The notes below the pieces were generated by a model that searched no databases, had not been told where the DNA came from, and was given only the letters and a program-made list of their open reading frames with translations. 64,000 bases of DNA from NIOZ-UU13 sp048635425. GTDB lineage: Bacteria; Planctomycetota; Phycisphaerae; Sedimentisphaerales; Anaerobacaceae. Numbering within the stretch: position 1 is the first letter of the stretch; each line of letters opens with the position of its first letter. Position numbers and translations under genes: made by a program. Below, piece after piece: positions 33,556 to 42,637 of this stretch. Location of the stretch: the NCBI GenBank assembly GCA_048635425.1, contig JAIVYN010000001.1, positions 4,279 through 68,278 of the forward strand, read 5' to 3'.

Positions 33556-35269
33556 TTAGCTTCTCTGCTGAAAGAGTTTTGTATTTTCTGGTTCTGATGA
33601 ATCTTGCCGAAAGTGTTACTATTATGAGCAAAATAAGACAAACTTCACAGCAAAAACCTAACCATTCGCCGAATTTGCTAAAAAAAGTTGTTCTTTTATC
33701 TATCATTATTCTGTCGAGAAACCATCCCGGCATACCTGTTCTTGCCATAGTTTGAGGTGGTAAATTGCCGGCCAAATATCCGTATCTTATGCCTCCGGAA
33801 CTGTCGATAAGGCAGCTTATTCCGGTATTAACGCTTCGCAGGATGGAAAGCCTATTTTCAACCGCCCTGAAGGCACAAACAACTGCGTGCTGAGCAAGTT
33901 CCGCGCTTGGCAGGACCTTTTCATCCTTGAACCGCACAAACCAGCCGTCGTTACTTATATTCACGAGCCAGTCCAGCCTCTTTGTTCCCTGCTTGTCCAG
34001 AGCAAATCTTCGGGCAATAGCAGGGACAGTATCCTCGTAGCAAATCATTACGCCGAATTTGTAAGCCTGGGCTTCTGGGCCTTGGCCTGCCATCTCAAAA
34101 ACCGTGTATTCGCTGCCTGCGTCGAGCGAATAATCGTAATTGTAGGGTGTAAACTTCATCAAGAAATTGTAAAGCCAAAGGCAGCTTTTCCTGAACGGCA
34201 GAAATTCCCCGAAAGGGACAAGATGGATTTTGTTGTAGCTCTCGGTGGCCTGTTCACCGTCTATTTTGTATAAAAAAGCCGAATTATATCTCCTGGCTAA
34301 ATGGATTTCTAAATTGTCCCGGATTACCGGCATTCCCCCGTATGCGCCCACCAGCACAAAAGCGGTATCTTTCGAATGTTCGCGAAGCCTTTTGTCAAAA
34401 ACATTCCAGGGATGTGAAGGTTCTAAAAGCCGCAACACTTCAGGGTTTAACGTTGCCTGCACCATTGTTTCGGGCCAAACGATTAGCTCGGCACCGGCTT
34501 GTGCACTCGCTTTACTGTGCTCCATCAATCCGTTGAACAATTCTTCACTGGACTTAAATGTTCTCTTGACTGACTGAGGGACGTTCGATTGTAAGGATGC
34601 GACATAAGGGCCGGGCTGAATATATTGGTCTTCCTCGCTTATTCTCCATCGTCCGTAGATAATGGTGGCCACCACAGCGGAACAGACCAGGACGACCTTT
34701 GGTAATTGGATGATTTTGAAGATGTTTTTTTTGCCGGCGGCAATTATTAACTCGGCCAATAGCCCGTTGACCATCGCTATCAGAAATGATATTCCAGCCG
34801 TGCCGAATATGTCCGCTATCTGGATAAGCGGTATGTTTTGATACTGGCTGTGTGCCAGAAACCGCCAGAAAAAACCACCCAAAAAAAGACCCTGCATCCG
34901 TTCGATGCCGACAACCAATACCGCCGAGGCCAAAAACAATGGGATTTTTTTTATTCTGCAGTAGCGCAGACAAAGCGCAAGTATCGGCCAAAGAGCAGCC
35001 GTGTACAGGCAAAAAGCAATCCAGCCGACAATAGTTACTGGAACTATCCAGTATAGATTACCCAGCCAGTAAAAAACTGAAATGACGTAGCTTACAAAAA
35101 TTAAACGTCGGGGCTTGGCGTCCGCCGAACAGGCTAAAATAAAAGGCACCAGCGCTACCCACGCTAACAATGAGAAGCTTATCGGTGCCTGAATCACCGT
35201 TAGCATAGCCGCACTGGCAACAAACGGCAGGGCACAGAGCAAAATATTTTTCATCCATGCTTTTTTCAA
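33545..35269 (-). CDS. lnt: apolipoprotein N-acyltransferase
   Basis: The 574-residue enzyme adds the third acyl chain to lipoproteins at the inner membrane. Several N-terminal membrane helices are followed by a nitrilase-like domain with the E-K-C triad: IVWPETMVQ, YNKIHLVPFGEFLPFR and GVMICYEDT. Starts are TTG 35269 (overlapping the methyltransferase stop as TTGA) or ATG 35254. The many lipoproteins in this window are its likely substrates. Confidence 0.92.
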   Translation of the reverse strand: MKKAWMKNILLCALPFVASAAMLTVIQAPISFSLLAWVALVPFILACSADAKPRRLIFVSYVISVFYWLGNLYWIVPVTIVGWIAFCLYTAALWPILALCLRYCRIKKIPLFLASAVLVVGIERMQGLFLGGFFWRFLAHSQYQNIPLIQIADIFGTAGISFLIAMVNGLLAELIIAAGKKNIFKIIQLPKVVLVCSAVVATIIYGRWRISEEDQYIQPGPYVASLQSNVPQSVKRTFKSSEELFNGLMEHSKASAQAGAELIVWPETMVQATLNPEVLRLLEPSHPWNVFDKRLREHSKDTAFVLVGAYGGMPVIRDNLEIHLARRYNSAFLYKIDGEQATESYNKIHLVPFGEFLPFRKSCLWLYNFLMKFTPYNYDYSLDAGSEYTVFEMAGQGPEAQAYKFGVMICYEDTVPAIARRFALDKQGTKRLDWLVNISNDGWFVRFKDEKVLPSAELAQHAVVCAFRAVENRLSILRSVNTGISCLIDSSGGIRYGYLAGNLPPQTMARTGMPGWFLDRIMIDKRTTFFSKFGEWLGFCCEVCLILLIIVTLSARFIRTRKYKTLSAEKLNGT

Positions 35270-36213
35270 TCGGCCAAATCCTTTAAAGCCGCTGCTATTT
35301 TTTCTGAACGGTATCGCTTTTTGTTGTTCATCCGCACGGCAAATTGATTTGCAAAATGCTTCAAAAGATTACCGTCAGCGGTAATTTCCTTTATCGGTGT
35401 TTTTATATCAGCGGAAAGCCGTTTTAGTTCGTTCAGCTCGGTGGTGTTGAGAAACAGGTTGCTCTGCTGTTGTTTTTTCAACTGGGCCAAACGTTCATTT
35501 GCATTTTCAACATATTTTTCAGATATTTCCACGCCGACGTAATTTCTATCTAATTGGACTGCTGCTGCAGCGGTGGTTCCCGAGCCGCTAAAAGGGTCGA
35601 GCACGCAATCACCGGGATTTGAGCTGACGGCGATTATTCTGGCTAGTAGGCTTTCAGGCATCTGGCAAGGGTGCCAACCTTGACGTTCATTGAATGTGCC
35701 GCACACACGAGAGAATTCGTTCCAGACATCGTCTGGCATTTTGCCTTTTGGATTGGCCCGTCTGTCGTTATAAATTAACTGTCGGTCTGAGAGGACCCGG
35801 ATGGCGTAGTCATTAAAGATGAAATTTTTATTGTCATTAACGAAATAAAAAATATGGGTGTGGGCCCGTGCGAATTTATTCTTCGTTTGTTGGCCGAAGG
35901 TGTAATGCCATATTATCCAGTTCCGCATAAAGAGGCCTAATTCGTCAGCTATGATTTTTACGTTCGCGGCATAGTCGTCGCCTATCGCTATATAGAATGA
36001 GCCGTGTGGTTTTAACACCTTTTTGCAGATGCTCATCCAGTCTATTGTCCAGGCGATGTAGTTTTTCTTTTTGACCTTATCGTAATATTTATCGTATTTG
36101 TAACCGATATTAAATGGCGGGTCGGCGAAGATAAGGTCGGCGAATGGCTCATCAACCTTACCTAAAACCTCAATACAGTCGCCGCATATTATCCTGTTGA
36201 GTAGTTTCTGCAT
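35266..36213 (-). CDS. DNA methyltransferase (N4-cytosine/N6-adenine type), orphan
   Basis: The 315-residue enzyme has the catalytic motif DPPF (31-34) first and the SAM motif DPFSGSGTT (206-214) last, the order of beta-class amino-methyltransferases. No restriction endonuclease gene is next to it. It overlaps lnt by 4 nt, suggesting a housekeeping epigenetic role rather than a restriction system. The recognition site cannot be read from sequence. Confidence 0.88.
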   Translation of the reverse strand: MQKLLNRIICGDCIEVLGKVDEPFADLIFADPPFNIGYKYDKYYDKVKKKNYIAWTIDWMSICKKVLKPHGSFYIAIGDDYAANVKIIADELGLFMRNWIIWHYTFGQQTKNKFARAHTHIFYFVNDNKNFIFNDYAIRVLSDRQLIYNDRRANPKGKMPDDVWNEFSRVCGTFNERQGWHPCQMPESLLARIIAVSSNPGDCVLDPFSGSGTTAAAAVQLDRNYVGVEISEKYVENANERLAQLKKQQQSNLFLNTTELNELKRLSADIKTPIKEITADGNLLKHFANQFAVRMNNKKRYRSEKIAAALKDLAD

Positions 36214-36336
36214 AGCGATATGTTACAACCTGGCGATGACTTTGCAAGGGGAATTGAAATTTCGCTGATTGCTATTCTGGATACTTCGCTTTGCTCAGTG
36301 CAGGCTCCGCACGGCAAAGTGAAAAATCTCTTGTCT

Positions 36337-36729
36337 TTATTGCTTTTTGATTAAGGCGATAATTGCATTGACGAATTCTTCTGCGTGAACCAGCTCTTCC
36401 TGAATATCCTGTTTTTCCACCTCCACCCACTCCGCGTAATCGCTCTCAAGGCGGTTGTCAAACGTTCGGGAATAGAATTTAGCCATATCCACAGAAATCA
36501 TGCCTGGCTTTACAAAATGCCGATTAAATAGCGCAATCACGCCACTATGTTTCCTGCTGGATAGGCTTTGTGTTAGAAGAAGTGCTGTAACTGCATAAAA
36601 ACAAGCATAATAAATCCGATTGGCAGCGCCGTAAGGATGGCTGGTTTGAAGCATTACCCTGGCTTCGGCCAAAGTTTCTTCGGCGCGGCTGATTTTATAA
36701 CGGATTAAATCCTCTTGCCCCTCAGTCAT
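36337..36729 (-). CDS. HEPN-domain protein (toxin partner of MNT)
   Basis: The 130-residue helical protein has the HEPN core AANRIYYACFYAVTALLL. ATG 36729 overlaps the MNT stop as ATGA and is preferred over a 153-residue version that starts inside the MNT gene. In MNT-HEPN systems the HEPN protein is an RNase toxin kept in check by the nucleotidyltransferase. The RxxxxH-type catalytic His of many HEPN toxins is not obvious, so activity is uncertain. Confidence 0.8.
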   Translation of the reverse strand: MTEGQEDLIRYKISRAEETLAEARVMLQTSHPYGAANRIYYACFYAVTALLLTQSLSSRKHSGVIALFNRHFVKPGMISVDMAKFYSRTFDNRLESDYAEWVEVEKQDIQEELVHAEEFVNAIIALIKKQ

Positions 36730-37079
36730 GCCACCTGAATCCCTTCCTGATGGATAGTTTTGTAAAGAAGCGTAGCCTGTGAAATCGGAGAATTCCACGC
36801 ATCGTAGCTTCGTACAATAGTGCTTATCACTGAATCTTCCGCCAGGCTGATATCATAAAGCATATCACGGATAATTCGTTTTGTTGCTGCTGTAACATCT
36901 TCATTTAGTAAAACAAGCAAATCAATATCTGATTCGGGGTCGGCCTGGCCGCATGCTTGTGAACCGTAGAGCACGATTCCGGCGGTCGGATAGTTTACAC
37001 GTATTGCATCACGGCAAGCGAGGACAATTTGTTTGATACGTGGTTCCAGTAGTTCTTCTTTTTCAGGTAAATTATGCAT
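36726..37079 (-). CDS. MNT-type nucleotidyltransferase (antitoxin)
   Basis: The 117-residue protein has the minimal nucleotidyltransferase motif GSQACGQADPESDIDL (GS-X10-DxD). Such proteins neutralise HEPN toxins, in studied cases by adding AMP to them. It is encoded before HEPN with a 4-nt overlap, the standard order. Confidence 0.87.
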   Translation of the reverse strand: MHNLPEKEELLEPRIKQIVLACRDAIRVNYPTAGIVLYGSQACGQADPESDIDLLVLLNEDVTAATKRIIRDMLYDISLAEDSVISTIVRSYDAWNSPISQATLLYKTIHQEGIQVA

Positions 37080-37115
37080 ATAATGCGGTATTAAATATGA
37101 GTTCCAAGGGACGAA

Positions 37116-37823
37116 TCACGGGCTTTGTGGCTTTATTACCTTTTGTTCTTTGAATACTTTGCCGGAGAGGTAATCGGTGAAGGTTACCTTCACTGTCAAG
37201 GGCTCGTCGAAACTTTTGACCTTGTCGGCTATACCGAATGTCAATCTGTAATTGATGGTTACCAGCGCGGCAAACCAGAGTTTTTTCAACTCGCCTGGTT
37301 CTACGTGCCACTGGCCGAGCAGGGCCTGGTTCGCCTCTGACGAATCCAGGTCCCAAAGCTGGACGTCCACGGCGCCTGTGGCCTTTATTATATCACCCTC
37401 TTCATCGATGGGCTGTATATAGACAATCAGCTTTTCCTTTGTGCCGTCATCGTCTTTATCGAAGAATCCGGTATATTTGCCAATCTCGATTTTTTCAAGG
37501 CGATAGACATTTTCACCCTTGACTTCCTCGGGTAAGCCGGAGAGGACGTGCATTTGTTTTGTTAATTGTTTGTTTTCGGCCCTGGTCTGTTCGAGCTGGT
37601 TCTCTAACTGCTTGTTTTGCTCCGTCAAGTTTCCGATTTGCTCAACTAACGGTGTTCTTATGCTGTTTGCGTTTTCACAGCCGGCGACAACGCACAGACA
37701 GAAGATGAAAGACAGAAGACAGAAAAATCTGACTTCTGACATCTGACTTCTGATTTCTGACTTCTGACATCTGACATCTGACTTCTGACATCTGACTTCT
37801 GATAATTCGATATCCGTATCCAT
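37116..37823 (-). CDS. coiled-coil lipoprotein with repeat-encoded leader
   Basis: The 235-residue protein starts at ATG 37823, 2 nt after the clpP stop, with AGGAG inside the clpP end. The first 30 residues (LSEVRCQKSDVRCQKSEIRS) are translated heptamer repeats. Then come the lipoprotein signal FFCLLSFIFCLCVVAGC, a coiled coil (LTEQNKQLENQLEQTRAENK) and a C-terminal beta domain with YTGFFDKDDDGTKEKLIVYI. An inner ATG (MSEVRFFCLLSF) would give a normal signal peptide, so either start is possible. Function unknown. Confidence 0.7.
   Translation of the reverse strand: MDTDIELSEVRCQKSDVRCQKSEIRSQMSEVRFFCLLSFIFCLCVVAGCENANSIRTPLVEQIGNLTEQNKQLENQLEQTRAENKQLTKQMHVLSGLPEEVKGENVYRLEKIEIGKYTGFFDKDDDGTKEKLIVYIQPIDEEGDIIKATGAVDVQLWDLDSSEANQALLGQWHVEPGELKKLWFAALVTINYRLTFGIADKVKSFDEPLTVKVTFTDYLSGKVFKEQKVIKPQSP
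37728..37804. repeat. heptamer array, 11 units, inside a coding frame
   Basis: Eleven units of TCTGACT/TCTGACA/TCTGATT/TCTGATA in strict period 7. Read on the minus strand, three heptamers make a seven-residue unit of the EVRCQKS type, repeated in the leader of the lipoprotein at 37116. Confidence 0.92.
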
Positions 37824-37825
37824 TA

Positions 37826-38461
37826 TTACTGCTCCTCTTTCTCCTGGTTCCTGACTATTTCGGGAGCTTTTTGCAATATTCTGTCGGCCAATCCATACTC
37901 GATTGCTTCGGCTGCATCCAGCCAGAGGTCTCTGTCGCAATCCTTTTCAACTTTCTCGACCGTTTGGCCTGTATGTTTGGCCAATATATCATAAAGCCGG
38001 GCCCGCAGCCTCAATATTTCCTGGGCTTCGATATCCAGGTCCGTAGCCGGTCCAATCAATTGTCCTGTGATTAAGGGCTGGTGCAGAAGAATCCTGTTGT
38101 TTGCCAGCAGGAAGCGCTTGTCAGCCTTACCGCCGGCCAATAACAACGCTGCCATACTTGCTGCCTGCCCGATACAATACGTCGCAACATCGCAGCGCAG
38201 AAACTGCATCGTGTCATACACTGCGAAGCCTGCTGTGATTGAGCCGCCGGGCGAATTGATGTAAAAATGGACATCGTTCTTGTTGTCTTCGTTGCTCAAA
38301 AACAGCATCTGGGCAATGATTAAATTGGCTGATGTATCCTCAATTGGTCCACCGAGAAAAACTATCCTGTCCTTCAGCAGTCTTGAATAAATATCATACG
38401 CACGTTCGGTTCGACCACTTTTCTCAATTACTATCGGCACCAAAGTTTGATTTACGTTCAT
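37826..38461 (-). CDS. clpP: ATP-dependent Clp protease proteolytic subunit ClpP
   Basis: The 211-residue serine protease has S102 (GQAASMAALL), H127 (ILLHQPL) and D176 (DCDRDLW), with spacings 25 and 49 as in E. coli ClpP. It forms the tetradecameric chamber used with ClpX or ClpA, neither of which is nearby. A second clpP lies 79 nt upstream, so mixed rings are possible. Confidence 0.94.
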   Translation of the reverse strand: MNVNQTLVPIVIEKSGRTERAYDIYSRLLKDRIVFLGGPIEDTSANLIIAQMLFLSNEDNKNDVHFYINSPGGSITAGFAVYDTMQFLRCDVATYCIGQAASMAALLLAGGKADKRFLLANNRILLHQPLITGQLIGPATDLDIEAQEILRLRARLYDILAKHTGQTVEKVEKDCDRDLWLDAAEAIEYGLADRILQKAPEIVRNQEKEEQ

Positions 38462-38490
38462 TTTGGTTATTCCTTGTTTGTTTAAGGATG

Positions 38491-38547
38491 GTGAGTAGTT
38501 AATTGGTGAGTGGTTAATTGACTACTCACCACTCACTACACTATTTA
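38491..38547. repeat. facing heptamer arrays between the clpP genes
   Basis: GTGAGTA, GTTAATT, GGTGAGT, GGTTAATT (8 nt) face GACTACT, CACCACT, CACTACA, CTATTTA. GTGAGTAGT pairs with ACTACTCAC. The last unit includes the TAG stop of the upstream clpP. Confidence 0.75.
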
Positions 38548-39233
38548 CTGTCTTTTTTCTTTTTGTTGTTCTTCTTTTCCTTTTCTTTTTCTTCTTTTTT
38601 ATCTTTGTCTTTATCTTTGTCTTCTTCCTGCAGCACCTCGTCGATAAGGCCGTATTGTTGGGCCTCCTCGGCAGTCATATATCTGTCTCTTTCGGTTTCA
38701 GAGGCGATTTTTTCGACCGACTGGCCGGTGTGTCTTGCAAGAATTTCGTTTATCATAGCTTTGGCTTTGAGGATTTCTTCGGCCTGGATTTTGATGTCGG
38801 ACGCCTGGCCGCTAACACCACCCCAGGGTTGGTGCAGCATAACTTTGGCGTGTGGCAGGGCGTACCTTTTGCCTTTTGAGCCGGCTGACAGTATCACCGC
38901 GGCACCGGACTGGGCCCTGCCGATGCAGTAGGTCGCTACAGGAGAGCTGACGAAGCGTATCGTATCATAAATGGCCATCGTATCGTCAACGCTGCCGCCC
39001 GGGGAATTGATATACAGGCTGATTTCGTTGCTGCGCTTGAGATTGTCCAGATATAGCATCTTCATAATGACCTCAGCGGCCCTTTCATACGATATCGCTC
39101 CTATCAGAAAAACAATCCGGTTCTCCAGCAGCATATCGTCCAGACTCATCTGGCGGTAGCGCTGGTACTGGCCGTATTGATTGTACGGCTCTATATTTCT
39201 CGCAATGTTTATTGCACGATGTTCAATAGACAT
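38541..39233 (-). CDS. clpP: second ClpP with charged C-terminal tail
   Basis: The 230-residue paralog keeps S109, H134 and D183 (spacings 25 and 49). The nucleophile motif is GRAQSGAAVIL rather than GQAASMAA. The C-terminus has about 33 residues of Asp, Glu and Lys (EEDKDKDKDKKEEKEKEKK), which other ClpPs lack. It follows tig and precedes the first clpP. It is probably active; the tail could affect ATPase docking. Confidence 0.92.
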   Translation of the reverse strand: MSIEHRAINIARNIEPYNQYGQYQRYRQMSLDDMLLENRIVFLIGAISYERAAEVIMKMLYLDNLKRSNEISLYINSPGGSVDDTMAIYDTIRFVSSPVATYCIGRAQSGAAVILSAGSKGKRYALPHAKVMLHQPWGGVSGQASDIKIQAEEILKAKAMINEILARHTGQSVEKIASETERDRYMTAEEAQQYGLIDEVLQEEDKDKDKDKKEEKEKEKKNNKKKKDSK

Positions 39234-39379
39234 TCATTGCTTCCTTTATCAAGTTCATATTTTTACAACTCGTGTTTCGGCAAGCGGATACGTTTTTATC
39301 GGATATTTTTACTCGCTGAATCTCTTTTTGCCCTATTTTTGTAATATATTATTCCCCGTTATGTAGTTTCTAACGGCGT

Positions 39380-40969
39380 CTAACTGCTTTTTTTGGTTTT
39401 TTTGGGTTTTTTCTCAGCCCCGGCCGGCTTCTCAGAGGTTTTTTTCGCCGATTTCTTAGCGGGTTTCCGGGCTTTTTTGGCTTTCTTTTCGGGCTTTTTT
39501 TCCGTTATTTTTGCCGTCTCGAGTAATTTAGAGATGCAGTTATTCTGACGTACCTCTAACTTGAACTGAGCTAACGAGCCATCGCGTTCCATTTGCTCTC
39601 TCATTCTTTCGGGCCTTTGGCCCCGCTGAAGGGCTATCTGGGCGATATGCCCGTTAATCTCTTCTTCGCTGACATCAATCTCGAGCTTATCAGCAACTTT
39701 GTCCATAATAAAGAATGTTTTTAGCTGTTCCCGGGCCTGCTCTTCACTGCCGGCCTGAAGCTGTTCTATATGCTCTTCGAGCTGCTCGCGGGGCAATCCA
39801 CGCATCATCAAATTCGTATATTGCCTTTGCAGCAGTGTCTTTGCCTGCTCGGCGACTATATCTAACGGAAGCTCGAAATCGGTGTTTTCGAGCAGATACT
39901 GGTGAATTTGCTCGCTCATTTCGGTTCGAACCTGTGTCTCTAATCGGCTCTGCAGCGTGTCCTGGGTTTTTTCCCGCAGCTCGTTTTCATCTTCGATACC
40001 AAGTCTCATGAGGAAGTTTTCGTCTAACTCGGCGGGCTTGAGCCATTTGATATCTTTGATGTCGATTTGGATATCCACCTTTTTGCCGCGATATTCTTCC
40101 CTGAAATATGTCTTTGGGACTTCGACGCTTATCTGTTTGGTCTGGCCGGCCTCGGCACCGGCCAGTTGTTCGTCGAGCTTCTCAACCGGGACTTCCCCGA
40201 TAAAACCATTTTGCCTTACGTATATCTCGATGTTGTCGAGTTTCTGTTCTTCTTCGATGCCCTCGGCTTTGAGAACCACATCCGCAATTATCTGGTCCTC
40301 AGGCTCAACAGCTCCATCCTTACGCGGTGTCCATATACCTGACCATCTTTGTAATCGCTCGATCTCTCTATCGATTTGCTCGTCCGTAACTTCCAGTTTT
40401 GTCCTTGTTACCGGGATACCTTCGAGCTGCGGCAGGTCAAAGTCGGGACGCACTTCGACCTCAAAATCAAGCTTCATCGGGCCTTTGGCCGGCAGCTCGA
40501 TATTTTCAAAATCAATGTCCGGCTCGCCTATTATCTGCAGCTCGTTGTCCTTGACCGCTGAATCGCTGGCGTCAATCAGCAGTTTCAATTTGATTTGCTC
40601 TGTTGTCTCCTTGCCGAATCTTTTTTCCAGAAGTCGGCGGGGCGCTCGACCCTTTCTAAAACCCGGCACCAGAGCTTCTTTGCGCAGCTCTTTGTATTTT
40701 TCATTAGTGGCGTTGTTAATTGTTTCTTCGGGTATCTCTATGGAGACCTTTTTTTTGCAGGGGCCCGCCTCTTCGATTGTTACTATGTTTTTCGACATAG
40801 CGGATTCTTCTTCCTCTTTCTTAGGTTGCTCTTCATCCGGGGAAGCGGCTTGTTCCTGCTCTTTTGTTTCTGCTGTTTTTTCTTCTTCTTTCGGTGCCGT
40901 GGATTGTTCTTCGGCTCGCTCCTGGGCTTTGTCCGCAGTCTGTTCTGCCGTTTGTTCTTCTTCGACCAT
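39380..40969 (-). CDS. tig: trigger factor with long charged extensions
   Basis: The 529-residue ribosome-bound chaperone has the N-terminal ribosome-binding motif GFRKGRAPRRLLEKRFG, a PPIase-like middle and a helical C-terminal domain. Before the usual start MSKNIVTIEEAG (residue 58) it has 57 acidic residues (EEEQTAEQTADKAQERAEEQ). After about 490 it has a Lys/Ala-rich tail (KKARKPAKKSAKKTSEK). The AGGAG site at M1 supports the extended start. It heads the tig-clpP-clpP operon. Confidence 0.93.
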   Translation of the reverse strand: MVEEEQTAEQTADKAQERAEEQSTAPKEEEKTAETKEQEQAASPDEEQPKKEEEESAMSKNIVTIEEAGPCKKKVSIEIPEETINNATNEKYKELRKEALVPGFRKGRAPRRLLEKRFGKETTEQIKLKLLIDASDSAVKDNELQIIGEPDIDFENIELPAKGPMKLDFEVEVRPDFDLPQLEGIPVTRTKLEVTDEQIDREIERLQRWSGIWTPRKDGAVEPEDQIIADVVLKAEGIEEEQKLDNIEIYVRQNGFIGEVPVEKLDEQLAGAEAGQTKQISVEVPKTYFREEYRGKKVDIQIDIKDIKWLKPAELDENFLMRLGIEDENELREKTQDTLQSRLETQVRTEMSEQIHQYLLENTDFELPLDIVAEQAKTLLQRQYTNLMMRGLPREQLEEHIEQLQAGSEEQAREQLKTFFIMDKVADKLEIDVSEEEINGHIAQIALQRGQRPERMREQMERDGSLAQFKLEVRQNNCISKLLETAKITEKKPEKKAKKARKPAKKSAKKTSEKPAGAEKKPKKTKKSS

Positions 40970-41033
40970 TTAGGTGCTCCTGAACGATTTTTTACTGTCG
41001 TAGCTCTGAAATAATAAACAAAAAAGGCATCAA

Positions 41034-41098
41034 CCCGCCGTTTTGCTTCGCTTGCACCTGCGGTAACGCCGGTGCAGGCGCCAAAGCGAAGCAGCGGG
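41034..41098. repeat. palindromic repeat between tRNA-Gly and tig
   Basis: CCCGCCGTTTTGCTTCGCTT faces AAGCGAAGCAGCGGG, with the inner pair TGCACC/GGTGCA. It lies upstream of tig and may be part of its leader or a dispersed element. Confidence 0.6.
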
Positions 41099-41289
41099 CT
41101 TTAGCCAAGTTTTCACGATTTCCAATCCGGCTCCAATTGACCTTAGGCTCACGCCTAATTGGTGCTGGACTCAAACATATCGGCAACCAACGCCAAACTA
41201 CCCGTTAGCCGGTATCTCACCGATACTATAAGGTTCCTTAAACGCTAAAGAAACGTTTGCAGGCCCCTATCCTTGGGAAAACTCCTTAA

Positions 41290-41361
41290 AGCGGGCGATG
41301 AGATTTGAACTCACGACATTCACGTTGGCAACGTGACGCTCTACCACTGAGCTACGCCCGC
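41290..41361 (-). tRNA. tRNA-Gly(GCC)
   Basis: Cloverleaf on the minus strand: acceptor GCGGGCG with CGCCCGC, D-arm GCTCAGTGGTAGAGC, anticodon arm TCACGTTGCCAACGTGA with GCC, T-arm GTGAGTTCAAATCTCAT. CCA not encoded. Confidence 0.96.
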
Positions 41362-41365
41362 ATAT

Positions 41366-41386
41366 TCGTATCTCGTCGCTCGTATT
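41366..41386. repeat. heptamer array, 3 units
   Basis: TCGTATC, TCGTCGC and TCGTATT directly upstream of tRNA-Gly(GCC), with the same core word as at 17065 and 50638. Confidence 0.55.
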
Positions 41387-41704
41387 TGGAGATACAGTCT
41401 AATAATTATAAGGGCTCTTATCGGCTATGCAAGGGGTTTTTTACAAAATTTTTGGTGTTTGTACCGGCGGGATCGTTGCTAACTGATGATAATCACATGC
41501 TAAAAAGCTTGGGATATTTCCTGTCTTGCCTTATACGAAACAGTCTTCTAAAAATCTAAAAAATGAGGTTTTTTGGAAAAGATTAGATTGCGGTTGTTTT
41601 TTACAGATATGGTATAATATTAGCTGTTGCTGGACGTTGTGTTATTAAAAACATCGGCCAATTCTCGATCGGAAATTGGAGAACGCAAATTGGAGGGATA
41701 GAAA

Positions 41705-42619
41705 ATGGCTGCAAAAAATCCGGGACAGCTCAAAAAGTGGATGTATGTGGCCCTTTGTTTGCTGATAGTACCGGCGTTATTTACAATTATCTTTACGGTG
41801 AACTGTGCAAAGGAGCCGGAGCCTGTTGTAGCTTCGCAAGAGACAGAAGCAGATGCCAGTAAGTCACCTGTCGAACCGAACCAGCAGGCAGAGCAGGAGC
41901 CAAAAGACCCGAACGATAAAGAGCTGCTGCATCTCGCCCATAAGCATCCGGCTTTTGCCGAGCGCATCGAAGAGCGGACAAAAATGGTTGCCTGGCAAAT
42001 CCAGGCCAGGGATGTTAAAGACCCCAATGTATTAAAGGCGATGCGAATCGTGCCCCGCCACGCCTTCATCCGGTTCTCCGAGCAGCGCTATGCCTATGCC
42101 GACCATCCACTGCCCATCGGCTTTGACCAGACAATAAGTCAGCCGTACATCGTGGCCTTTATGACCGAGGCCTTACAGTTAAAGCCCGATTCCAAAGTCT
42201 TGGAGATAGGCACCGGTTCCGGCTATCAGGCCGCGGTGTGCGCCGAGATTGCAAAAGAGGTCTATACTATCGAGATTGTCGAAGGGCTTGCAAAGAGGGC
42301 CGAAAAGTGCCTGAAGGAGCTCGGCTACCCGAACGTATTCGTCAGGTTCGGTGATGGATTTTTCGGCTGGCCGGATGTGGCCCCGTTTGACGCCATCATC
42401 GGAACGGCCGCTGCGGGACGCATACCTGAACCGCTGCTCGAGCAGTTAAAGCCGGGCGGCAGGATGATACTGCCTTACGGCCGTCCATGGGATTTTCAGT
42501 ACCTGGTCTTAATAACAAAAGACCAGAAGGGTAATATCAGCAGGAAGAATGTAATGCCCGTTCGATTCGTCCCTATGACCGGAGAGGTAATGAAACCAGA
42601 AAAAAAGTCTGAAAAATAA
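41705..42619 (+). CDS. pcm: membrane-anchored protein-L-isoaspartate O-methyltransferase
   Basis: The 304-residue protein has a hydrophobic N-terminal segment (about 14-35, ending IIFTVNCAKE), a 45-residue Glu/Pro/Gln linker and then a full PIMT domain with SAM motif VLEIGTGSGYQAAV and PRHAFIRFSEQRYAYAD. PIMT repairs isoaspartate in aged proteins and is normally cytosolic. Here the leader suggests export or anchoring, possibly as a lipoprotein at VNC. ATG 41705 follows GGAGGGATAGAAA. Confidence 0.9.
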   Translation: MAAKNPGQLKKWMYVALCLLIVPALFTIIFTVNCAKEPEPVVASQETEADASKSPVEPNQQAEQEPKDPNDKELLHLAHKHPAFAERIEERTKMVAWQIQARDVKDPNVLKAMRIVPRHAFIRFSEQRYAYADHPLPIGFDQTISQPYIVAFMTEALQLKPDSKVLEIGTGSGYQAAVCAEIAKEVYTIEIVEGLAKRAEKCLKELGYPNVFVRFGDGFFGWPDVAPFDAIIGTAAAGRIPEPLLEQLKPGGRMILPYGRPWDFQYLVLITKDQKGNISRKNVMPVRFVPMTGEVMKPEKKSEK

Positions 42620-42637
42620 CTCGTTGCAAAGACTTCT

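Noticed and set aside
36730..36798. Longer HEPN start
   Set aside because: It would lie inside the MNT gene; the ATGA overlap at 36726-36729 is the normal arrangement.
37728..37804. CRISPR-like array
   Set aside because: Units are 7 nt without spacers and no cas genes are present.
39957..40973. 338-codon plus-strand frame opposite tig
   Set aside because: A Ser-rich antisense shadow of the charged trigger factor gene.
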